DNA from: Allomyces arbusculus
Taxonomy: Eukaryota; Blastocladiomycota; Blastocladiomycetes; Blastocladiales; Blastocladiaceae
Direction: 5' to 3'
Assembly: GCA_027604705.1 (NCBI GenBank)
Contig: JADHYV010000003.1
Span: 124,001-188,000, forward strand
DNA length: 64,000 bases
Below the pieces are notes generated by a model, which saw only the letters and a list, made by a program, of their open reading frames with translations, was not told where the DNA came from and searched no databases. Made by a program: the position numbers and the translations under genes. Each line of letters begins with the position of its first letter. Position 1 is the first letter of the stretch. This document shows positions 1 to 10,800 of the stretch, in pieces.

Positions 1-948
1 CTTGCACGATTTTGAGAGTTGTGCGCGCCACACGCATCAGCGGGCAGATTGGCCTCTGGCCGGGGAGGGACCACTAGGATCAGGCTGAATCTTCGCTTCG
101 CCGAGCGCGGCGGGCGCCAATGCAGGATAGGAAAGCGGCCGTCACATCGGCTCAGCCTGGATATGCTTGGGGGCCAACCACATGCACGTCAAACCGATCC
201 ACGAGACTTGCAGCAAATTTGGGGACAGACCACGGTTTCGGTGTGTGGGTCAGGTCGAGCGAGGTTGCCGACCGCGACCACGCCAGCACGAGCAGCCATT
301 TTAAAGGCGCACGACTGTCCAATGCGTTTTGGTGCATGCGTTTTGGTGCGCTCATATTTTCCGAGAAGCGGCGAAGTTCAAATGAAGCGCGCTTCGCTCA
401 CGCTCACCCGCATGTCAACTGGCCCACCACCTCCATCAGCATCGCTCTCACCCTTGAATTCCGGCCGACAACTGCAGAACATAAATCAGCAACATGACCG
501 TAATCTTCTCCACCGTGTCAGGCCGGCCTACCAAGCGGTGCTGCAATAACGTCGCCGACGCATTGGGCGCCCCATCAAAGACCAAGGACCCGCATGCAAC
601 TCAAACCGACTACACAGATCAAAAACCAACACGCCGCGCAAAAAAAATGCCGCAGAATATAGCCGCCAGGACGGCTCCACTTTTTTCCACCGGACGCGGG
701 CGCACCACGCATCGGCAAAGGGCGCGCGACCGCGAGCATCGATCTCGACCAACAGTGGCAAGGCAATCAATCACATAGGACACGACCGCAGCAAAAAGAG
801 AAGGTTGGCAATGGAGACGTATTATTCAAAAATGAACGATTTCGCAAACACATTCAGCACAGAGAGAAAATATTACAAGAGAGATAGGGGACACTATGGG
901 GGAAACGGCGACCGACTAGACCGGTCACCAGCGACAATCACGAGCTGC
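1..948. other. Left flank, no gene recognised
   Basis: Short open frames exist on both strands, but none has a recognisable family, a consistent GC-ending codon pattern or a convincing splice partner. The right part would be the 3' flank of the minus-strand repeat-protein gene that ends at 949. Confidence 0.5.
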
Positions 949-2687
949 TTAGCAGAACGAGATCGGGTGGGCGACCGTGGCAGAGTGCACATCGACCGAC
1001 TGGTACTGGCCCTGCGCTTGCGTCGCCGAGACGTTGGCGCCCGACGCGTCAATCGTCTGGAACTGGCCCTGCGCCTGCGTCGCCGAAACGTTGGCGCCCG
1101 AGGCCGAGACGTCCTGCGACTGGAACTGCGCCTGCTGCGCGAACACGTCGGCGTGGCCATGGCCGCCAGCCGAGGCCGAGACGTCCTGGGTCTGGAACTG
1201 CGCCTGCTGAGCGAAGACATCAGCGTGGCTGTTGCCCGAGGCCGAGACGTCCTGGGTCTGGAACTGCGCCTGCTGAGCGAAGACATCAGCGTGGCTGTTG
1301 CCCGAGGCCGAGACGGTCTGGCCCTGCAGCTGCGCCTGCTGCGCAAACACATCAGCGTGGCCGTGCGCGCCAACCGACTGCGTCTGGGCCTGGAACTGCT
1401 GCGCGAGCGTGTCAAAACCGTGGCCGAACGCCGAGACGTCGATGTGCTGGCCCTGGAACTGCGCCTGGAGCGCCGAGATGTCGAAACCGTGGCCCGCGAA
1501 CCACGAGCCGTCGGCGTGCTGCGCGGCGCCCTGGTGGGCGACAACGTACGAGCCGTCGTCGTGGCAGTGGCCGTGACCGTGGCCGTGACCGTGGCCGTGA
1601 CCGTGGCCGTGCTCGGCGCCGTGCGACGAGACCTCAACCGTCTGCTGCTGGGCCTGGCCCTGTGCGACCGAGACCGATGACGAACCGTGACCGGCGGCGG
1701 CGGTCGAGATATCGGCCGACTGGTACTGGCCCTGCACCTGGGCAACGTTCACCGACGACGAACCGGCAGCCGAAACGTCAGCGTGCTGGAACTGCGCCTG
1801 CCCCTGCTCGACCGAGACGTTGGCGCCGCCGTGGCAGCCAGCGGCCGACGAGGCGTCGAGCGACTGGTACTGGCCTTGCGCCTGCGAAACCGAGACGTTG
1901 CCCGAGGCGTCGATCGTCTGGTACTGGAATTGCCCCTGCGAGGCCGAAACGTTGCCCGAGGCATCGATCGACTGGTACTGGCCCTGCGCTTGCGTCGCCG
2001 AGACCGACGCGTTGCCGTGGTGGCCGGCGGCCGAAGCCTCAACCGACTGGTACTGCAGCTGGCCCTGCGCAGCCGACGCCGACGCGCCGTGGCCGGCCGT
2101 GGCAGTCGCCTCCTGGCCCTGAAGCTGCGCCTGCGTCGCCGACACGTTGGTCGCACCGTGGTGGCCCGCCGTCGAGGCGTTCACCTCCTGGTACTGGCCC
2201 TGGAGCTGCTGCGCCGAGACCTCGGTGGTCGTGGGCGCGGCGTGGCCGGCCTCGTTGTGGTGGCCCGCGCCAGTGTGGTGGCCGGCCTCGTTGTGGTGGC
2301 CCGCGCCAGTGTGGTGGCCGGCCTCGGTGTGGTTGGGCTAGCGAGGGTGATCAAAATGTGATTGCGCGTCAGTTCTGGATGCATCAATCGGCTCGAATCG
2401 CCGAAAGCACGTTGGCGAACAGCATGTGGAGCACGTACCGCGGTCATGTTCAGGATGTGCATGTCGGGGTTGCCCTCAGCCTCACCGCTCTCGGGCGCGT
2501 TTTCGGTGGCCGCCGGAACGGTCTCGTTATTGGGAGTGTTCTCGGTGATGGTGGGCGTGTTCTCGGTGATGATGGGCGTGTTCTCAGTCGTGGGGGGAGG
2601 GGGGACAGGGGCCGACTAGAGTGGGAAAAAATCAGCCATTAGTTCGAATGTTGAGAGCGCGCAGTCGCGATCGAGCACGCATACCAT
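949..2687 (-). CDS. Tandem-repeat Gln/Ala/Ser/His-rich protein (522 aa)
   Basis: I do not recognise the family. The proposed model is complement(949..2337, 2439..2615, 2685..2687), and all junctions are in phase. The first coding exon is only the ATG, followed by an intron with a clear CTAAT branch region and CTCTAG acceptor. Residues 2-60 are Pro/Thr/Asn/Glu-rich and hold three ITENTP-like units. Exon 3 opens with a 12-residue repeat (EAGHHTGAGHHN) and then about 25 copies of a 14-17 residue unit of the type VSATQAQGQYQSVDAS, with GHHG spacers. Near residue 270 there is a run of alternating His-Gly. There is no membrane segment and no obvious signal peptide. The His-Gly tracts could bind metal and the amphipathic Gln/Ala units could self-assemble; both are inference. 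The repeats keep several other frames open on both strands, so long antisense frames here should be ignored. Confidence 0.75.
1559..1614 (-). repeat. 12-bp tandem repeat encoding His-Gly run
   Basis: About four copies of a 12-nt unit (GGCCGTGACCGT on the + strand) lie inside the repeat-protein gene. On the coding strand they read as alternating Gly-His. Nearly perfect copies suggest recent slippage. Confidence 0.85.
2242..2334 (-). repeat. 36-bp tandem repeat encoding EAGHHTGAGHHN
   Basis: About 2.6 nearly identical copies of a 36-nt unit sit at the start of exon 3 of the repeat-protein gene. The unit length is a multiple of three, so copy number can change without loss of frame. Confidence 0.85.
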
Positions 2688-2767
2688 GATGGAGAGGGTG
2701 GTAGTGGGGTTGGTTGGGTGATGAGACTCGAGAGCCGGATGCTGATTGACGCGGCGGGCGCGCGCCC

Positions 2768-2775
2768 CTTATATA
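2768..2775 (-). promoter_or_regulatory. TATA box of the repeat-protein gene
   Basis: TATATAAG on the minus strand, about 80 nt before the ATG at 2687. Spacing and orientation fit a core promoter with a short leader. Confidence 0.6.
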
Positions 2776-3519
2776 GGATCCACGCGAGCTTGTAGGCGTC
2801 GACGTCGTGCGCAAGAAGAGAGGCTCGCAGTGCACGCGCTGTGCTGGCAACTTTGACTGGAAACGGCACGCGGCGCGCACGATCAGGGGCCATCAACACG
2901 GGGGCGACCGCTAAACCGAGATTGTTGGTGGGGATTGTCCCGGCGCGACGGATGACCTCATTCCGCTTGACGTTTAGCTGCATGCTTGCGTGCGCTTGCA
3001 TGCGCGGGATCAGAATTCGAGCAAGCTTCTTGCGGCAGGGCTGCGTTCAGGCTTGTGCACGCTGCTCTTTCGGTTGCGGTGTAGCATCAGCCGGACCACA
3101 TGGTTGTCGCCACAGGGCAGGGCCGTTGAAGGAGCGACAAACCCGGGAGCGGTGCGGGCTGAAAGCACTGAATGAAGAACCACAGGGAGGCTGAAGAACG
3201 GTGAAGGAGCCACGGTGCGCAGATTCCAAAAGGGAAAAGCTGTCCTTGCGAAGTGGTGACATCCCTTGTGCTTCGCTGAACCCTTGACCGACACGGTGAA
3301 CCATCAACGTTGTCGACGAACCTTCTTCATCTCACCAGTATGATCCCTTCACCGCCTTCACCGCCATTCACCGCGCTCATGATCCCTCAGTTCTGCTCGA
3401 CCATGTTGCGAAATGTGAAGCATGTCGAGCGATACTGACTCTTCACAGTCGACGTGCTCCGTCACGTCCGAAGCGCCCACCAACATGCAACTTGCCGCGC
3501 AGACGTCGTCGGCGGCACC

Positions 3520-3554
<35 letters not shown>

Positions 3555-4842
3555 AACAGAGCAAGGTGCCTCGGATTCCGTCGTGTTCGCCATTCACTTC
3601 AACATCTCCAGCCCACAGTCGATGCGGAAGCCGAGAATGTGTGGGGAGCCAAGCGATCAAATTGCCAAACTTCGCACGCGTCCGCTGCGGTCTGTCTTTT
3701 TATGCTTGCCGGTCGTTCGCGTTGGCGCCTGCACCCGCTGGCGCGCGGCCATTTACGGCCGTTGGTGGTGATGTCTGGGCAGCTGTGCCAGGGGTTCTAT
3801 TATATCTCTGTGCCCGGACTGAAGCGCACAGCTGCACTCAAAGTTTTTTCCCTGATGTGCGTTCGACGATGGGAGCGCCGGCGGTAAGCAGAGCCGAATA
3901 CTCACGTCGTGTGCAAAAGAAGGCGCCGCCGTCGCTGCTCTTGCATGATCATGCTTGGGCATACTTGTTCGGGTCGTTCCTTACCCTCGGAGCTGAACGA
4001 GCTCTCAGTTGCGCGTCCGGCGTGAGCTTGCACCACACAGTTCGCGACTGACCCTGCCGCAAACGCGGGCCTGGAGCATGATCCCGCGTTAAATGGGGTA
4101 CCAGAGCCGCTCAGACCAAGTCGTGCACAACCACGGCCCGCATATACACATATGCCAGGATATATTGGTTGAAAAGTGTCGCAGCTCAAACCGTGCAACC
4201 ATTCACGAGCGCGCTCGCCGTCACGGTCGATGCACGCATCCTTGTCAGATCCTGATCACGGGCTTCCCGCCCATGAACAAGTCGCCATGAAAAGCGCATC
4301 GGACTTGGCAAACAAAACTGGTCGCGGTCATAAGCGGGAGGATGCTCTGCGTTGTGGGCGTTCAGAACTTGTGTTTGTGCAGACATCAGTGATGGAGGCA
4401 TTAATTTACACACCATGTCTCTGACGGCCGTAAAACGCATCCTCCCTCCCTTTCTTGGCTTGAAACAGAAATGTGCGCGTTGCAGATGCGGGCAGCGAAA
4501 TCGACGGCGTGCCGGACTTCGCGCTGGCGCCCGCGCGGGTTGCAAACTGGACGAAGCAGGACTGTTCCAACGCGTCTCGCAAGGGGTGTCTCCCACCGCC
4601 GTTCGGCGTTGCCAACTCGTCGTTGTCGTGATCGTCGCTCCATTCTCTCCACCGTGCTCTGCTCCTCGCGGACCGTAAACCCACGTGATCCCCTCTCGAC
4701 TGGCTGCATTCGCGCCGTCGATACCTTGACATCTCGTTGCCCCAAGCTGCGTCGCTGGACCGCAACTCGTCGGCCCGCCCGAACCACCAACCACTATCTC
4801 GCATTTCCCTCATCGTCCCCAACACCAAGCTACACCTTCACG
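2776..4842. other. Long intergenic region before the dynein gene
   Basis: Two kilobases with no recognised gene. It holds a (CT)n microsatellite and several TTCACCGCC-like short repeats around 3347-3380. A plus-strand frame from 3422 runs 209 codons through the microsatellite, but its composition is not protein-like. The right end would be the dynein promoter and leader. Confidence 0.45.
3522..3552 (+). repeat. (CT)n microsatellite
   Basis: About 15 uninterrupted CT dinucleotides, ending in CCC. Confidence 0.95.
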
Positions 4843-7800
4843 ATGGCCGAAACCGCCGCCGCAGACGCTATCGCGGCGCCCGAAGCTGTTGCTCCGGCCC
4901 GCAAGTCTATTTCCGACGCGCGCGTGCTCTGGATCAAGGAAAAAGTGCTGTCGGGCCTGTTCTTGTCGGATGCCGACGGCGAGCTCGTGTTTGATGCGTG
5001 CGTGCGCGACACGCCCACCTGGGCCAAGCTCATGGCTTACCTCGACGGCCAGCTCGAGGAAAGCGTCGCCCTCTTTTACGTCGACGAGGTCATGGAGACC
5101 GTCTTGCCGTCCAGAAATCCGTCGGTCGCCGTTTTGGATGGGCCCGTACTCGACGCAGCGATTCCAGCACAAGATGCGGGGGAGAGCGGCATTCTGCCCG
5201 CTGTCGATGGCGTGCCGGCACCACCGCTCGATGGGACCGACACCACGGTTCCTGCCACTGACGGGCAAGACCCATCACCGCTCGCCGACGGCCACGCCAC
5301 GGCGCGCACGTCGCAAGCCTCAGTGCACCCGGACGGCGATGCGCCGCCCGCTGCCCTCGACGGCAACGCAACCTCAGTGTCACGCACGAGCTCCTTATTG
5401 CACCCGGCACCTGCACCAGCGCCGGCACCGGCACGCACCATCATCAAGCCCGTTTTGCACCTATGCATTGAGCACTTGCCCGAAAAGATTGCTGAAGTCA
5501 ACTCGATCTTTTTCATCCGCAACACGGCGGGACCAATTCGCGAGCCGAGGTCACTTGACGGTGCGCGCTGCTCCTTTCGCTTCCCATTGAAAACGGACTT
5601 GGCAAACTCATCCCTTTTGAACACTTATAGACGCCCGCGAAAGCATGCCGCACGCGCTCGAGCTGGGCTACTTCTCGGGCCACACGCTCATTATGCTCGA
5701 GCAGGTCATCTACGAGGTGTACCTGCCGCTGCTCGCAAACCCGTCCATTTTCGAGTCCGACTCGGCGGCGGCCGCGGCCATCGCGACGGCAGCACTCGAC
5801 GCACCCGCACCAGCAGACCCCGAAGCCGCCGCTGCCGCTGCTGCCGCAGCAGCGGCAGCAGGAGCCCCACCAGCGTCCGTCAAGGACCCCGGCGGCGACG
5901 CCCTCGCGCGGCGCGACTCGGGTCTTGGCGACCAGCTGCATACCGAGTTTTACGTTTCGATGCAGCGGTTCGCGACGCAAGTCACGCAGACCGTGCAGCA
6001 AGTCGCAGGCGACGTGAAGCTGCGCATGCCCGACGACGTCGACCTGGTCGTGCAGCTCAAGGGCGATGCTGCGCAAGTCGCCAAGTCACCCACGCACACG
6101 GCACTGCTCGAATCGTGTGCCGAGGAGTGGGTTGAGGCAATCCAGGCGGCGCTCGCGCGCGAGGCCAAGAAGGGACCGCACGGCCATGGGCCCGTCGCCG
6201 AAGTCGAGTTTTGGCGCGAGCGTCATTTTTCCTTGTCGGCGCTCTACGAGAAACTCAACTCGCCGCTCGTGCATGCGATTATTGCCGTGCTCGTCGCCGT
6301 GCAGAGCCCCGTCGTGCACGCGCTCGAGTACCATCTCGGCGAGCTGCACAAGTTTCATGCCGAGGCCAAGGATAACGTCAAGTTTCTCAGCACGCTCGAG
6401 CGGCACTTCAAGACGATCATCACGGGCACGCTCACGTCGGTGCTCGATGCGCTGCCGTCGCTCATGAACGCCGTGCGCATGGTCTGGATAATTTCGCGGC
6501 ACTACAACAAGGACGAGCGCATGGTCCCGCTCATGGCCCGAATCGCATGGGAACTCGCCAACAAGGTCGCGACTGTCGTAAATGTGCGGCAAGTCTTGCG
6601 ACTGCCGCCGGTCGAGGCCAAGCGACGCATTCTCGACGGCAAGAACTTGCTCGAGGGCTGGTCGCGGCACTATTTCGAGACACGCGAAAAGATTGAGCAG
6701 TCGGGTCGCGACCAGCGGTGGGAGTTTGATCGCAAGAAGCTGTTTGAGCAGACCAACTACATGGCTCAGCGGTGTGGCGACCTCTACGAAATTGCCGAGG
6801 TGCTCGAGCAGTTTTACGGTATCTTTGGGCCCGAACTCAAGGGTGCGTATTGGGTTTGCGGGTCATCTGCCGACGGTTGGGTTTCTTCTCACTTTGCGCT
6901 GCTCCTTTCCCACGAATAGCCGTCACGGGCGATACACAGCAGGTCGACGAAGTCATCAAGCGCGTCGACCAGCTGGTCGTGCCAATCGAGCAGCTGCCGT
7001 TCGACTTGTGGAACAAGAAGTACCACCCGGCGTGGGAAGCCGTGCTCAACAAGTTTCGCGAGCAGATTGTGCAAATTGAGGACATGGCCAAGCTCTTTAT
7101 CGACACGTCGTTCAAAAAGCTGCGGTCGGCCGAGGGCGCGTTTGATCTGCTGCAAAACATGAAAAACGTCAAGAGCCGCGAGTCGATCAACCGGCAAATG
7201 ATGTCCAAGTTTTCCGACATCCTCGCGCAGTACTCGAAGGAGGTCGACACGATCGACGACATGTTTCACAAGAACAAGGACACGCCGCCGCTCGGCCGCA
7301 ACCAGCCACGCGTCGCTGGGTCGATTCGCTGGACACGGTCGCTGTTTTACCGCATCAAGAAGACGATTGTGCGGTTCCAGTCGCTCCAGGAACTACTCAC
7401 AGGCGAGCAGGGGCGCATCGTCACGCGCAAGTACTTGACGACGGCCAAGGCGATGCGACAGTACGAAGAGGACGTAAGTGTACTCCTTTGTCTCCTTTCT
7501 CGGCACCAGATAGAGCGGGATATTTGACGCTGCAATTTCCTTGCAACGCACAGCTCTACCACAATTGGTGCGCCCATGTGGAGTCGTCGTCGCTTAACTA
7601 CCTCAAGTCGTTTGTCTTGACCAAGCGCGTGGTGCCGTCGGAGCGCGGCGAGCGCTACGTCGTCAACTTCAAGCCCGAACTATCGGAGATCATCAAGGAG
7701 GCCAAGTACCTCGAAAAGATTGGGTTTGCAATCCCCGAGACGGCCGTCAACATTGCACTGCAAGAGGAAAAGTTTTCGTCCTACACGGAATCGCTCGACG

Positions 7801-10800
7801 GCATGCTGCGCAACTACCACAGTTTGCTCGACCGGCTTGATGACGCCGAGCGCGTCTTGTTTGACGGCCACTTGCACGAGCTGCAGCGCGTGCTCAAGCC
7901 GGGCCTCACGCGGCTTAACTGGACGTCTCTCGGGATCCCGGATTTTATTGTCAAGTGCAACCAGGAAATCAACAAGTTCACGTCGCTCATGAACCAAGTG
8001 CGCAAAAACTCGGCCAATGTCTCGCACGTCGTCGACCAGATTGCGCGCGCCGTGTTGATCAAGGAGCCGCCCGAGGACGAGATTCTTGACGTTTACGAGT
8101 TTTTGGACCTGTGCAACAAGCATCGCGCCACGATCATTGAAGGACTCGTGCAAAAGTACTTGACCATTTCGCCGCTGCTCATCAAGATCGAGTCGCTCGT
8201 CGTCACGACCAACACGGGCCAGTCGCCGGCGCTGCAGTCTTACTACCAGTATTGGGAAAAGCGGCTGTTCATGGCGCTCAACCAGATGCTCATCCACAAC
8301 ATGATGTACCTGGCCTCGGTCATGAAAATTTCGTCGCGCAAGCTCAAGAAAAAGCTGCTACGCACGCGCGACGCGCCGCTGTTCAAGGTCTCGGCCAACC
8401 TCTCGGCGCCCGAAATCGTGATCTCGCCGCTCGCCTCGGAAATCTACAAGCTGCTCATCAAGTTTGTGCGGTCGATTGTCGAGTCGACCAAGGAGTTTTT
8501 GCGGTGGCAGCACGGGTCATGCATCTTGACACGGCCACAAAAGGCGGCCGACGGTGCCGCCGAGCCCGTCACGTTTTCGTTCTACTCGGACGTTTGTAAC
8601 AATGCCGCCGTCGTCAACACCATGGTCTTTTTGAATCAAGGTATTGCTAAGTGCTTTGCCAACGTGTCCAAGTACCTCGACACGTGGCGCAAGTACCGTC
8701 CGCTCTGGAAGGTCGACAAGGTGATCACGCTTGAGAAATTCGCGCAAAAGAAGCCGACGTGCGCACAGTACGACGAAAAGCTACTCTTCTACCTCAAGCT
8801 CAACCGCGACGTCGAGGCGCAGCAGCAGGTGCGCGACGTGGACTTCATTCGCGTCACCCTGGTCCCGCTCAAGCTCGCCGTGCAAAAGGAGGCCAGCCAG
8901 TGGATCGTGGCCATTGGCAAGTTTTTGCACGCCATGGCGCAGCAGGGTTTGCTCGCGCAAGAGGAGAAGATGACCAAGTACGCGGCCGACATTGCGCGCG
9001 ACACGGCGTCGCTCGACGACTTGACGTTTGTGCTCGAGGTGATTGCCGAGATTCGCAGCGTCTCGTCCGATTTCGAGATTGCGTGCTACGACGTCATGGA
9101 GTGCTATCGCACACTGAAAATGTATACGATCGCGATCGACGACGCGGGTGAGTACGATCGGGCCACGGCCCTGCTCGACAAATGGCACGCGCTGCTCGCG
9201 ACAGCGACCGACGTGGACGGCACGCTGATTGCCGTCAAGGCGAAGTTCACCAACCAGACGATTCAGCAGGTCAAGACGTTCAAGGAAACGCTCACGGCAT
9301 TCAAGACCACGTTCCAGACCAACGGTCCGGGCGTTGTCAACGACCTGGAAAATGGGCTCAAGCTGCTCGAGGGTGCGAAGACGCAGCTCACGCAGCTCAA
9401 GGAAAAGGCGCAGTACCTCGTTTTTTGCGAGAAGCTCTTCAACCTGCCCGTCTCGTCGTACCCGGACCTGCACCAGCTCGAGGGCGACATGACGCTGCTG
9501 AGTCGCGTCTACGACTTGTTTGTGGCCGTGCGCAACGCCATGCAGGACTGGTCCGCGACGCTGTGGTCAGCGCTCGACTTGGCGGCCATGACCAAGGGTG
9601 TCGACGAGTTTCAGACCATTTTGCGCAAGATGCCCGCCGACCTCAAGCAGCTCGTGCCCTACAACGTGATTGCCGAAAAAGTGCTCTCGTTCAAGGACTC
9701 GCTGCCGCTGCTGAGCGACCTCAAGAACGAGGCGCTGCGCGAGCGGCATTGGAAGCGGCTCATGCAGGTCACAGGCAAGTCGTTTGACATGAACCCAGAG
9801 TCGTTTACGCTCGAAAAGCTGATTGCCATGAACCTGCACGAGTACGCCAACGAGATTGCCGAGATTGTCAACGGCGCCATGAAGGAGCTCAGCATCGAGT
9901 CGGCGCTTAAGGACATGGAGACGGTCTGGAAGAGCATGAAGTTCAACGTTGTGCGGTACAACAAGGGCGGTGCCGGCGGCGCGGGCGGCGGCGCGGGCGA
10001 CGACAAGGGGTTTGTGCTCGGCGGCGTTGAGGACGTGACGCTCTCGCTCGACGACAATGCCATGAACCTGCAGAGCATGGCTGCGTCCAAGTTTGTCGCC
10101 GCGTTTCTCTCGCAGGTGCAAAAGTGGGAAAAGCTGCTGTCGCTCATTGGCGAAGTGGTCGAGATTTGGATGAACGTGCAGCGCAAGTGGATGTACCTCG
10201 AGTCTATCTTTGTCGCGGGCGATATTCGGCAGCAGCTGCCCGAAGAGGCCAAGAAGTTTGACGTGATCGACAAGACATTCAAGAAGCTCATGCTCGAGAC
10301 GAGTAAACACCCGATTGTGCTCGATGCGTGCAGCGCTGAGGGCCGGCTCGACCTGCTCACCAACCTCTACGCCGAGCTCGAGTCGTGCCAAAAGAGTCTG
10401 ACCGACTATTTGCAGAACAAGCGCAACACGTTTCCGCGCTTCTACTTCATCTCAGACGAGGAACTGCTCTCGATTCTCGGCAGCAGCGACCCCAAGGCCG
10501 TGCAGGAGCACATCATCAAAATGTACGACAACGTGGCCAAGCTGCAGTTTATCAAGGGCGACAAGGTTGTGTCGGGCATGGCGTCGAGCGAGGGCGAGAC
10601 GCTCGATTTCCGCACGCACGTGCTCGTCGAGGGCCGCGTCGAGCAGTGGATGGCGATTGTCGCGCTGGAAATGAAGAAGACAAACCGGCAAGTGCACAAG
10701 GAGGCCGTATTCTACTACGCCAAGATGGACCGGTTCGACTGGCTCAAGCAGTACCCGGGTATGTGCGGGCTCGCCGGGTCGCAGGTCTGGTGGACGTGGG

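Noticed and set aside
805-2642. Long plus-strand open frames (up to 326 codons) opposite the repeat-protein gene
   Set aside because: They are Arg/Leu/Pro- or Trp/Cys-rich strings produced by the complement of the repeats; the minus-strand frame has matching introns, TATA box and regular peptide repeats.
3422-4051. 209-codon plus-strand frame
   Set aside because: Runs through the (CT)n microsatellite as a Ser-Leu string, has mixed codon use and no family resemblance; treated as chance.
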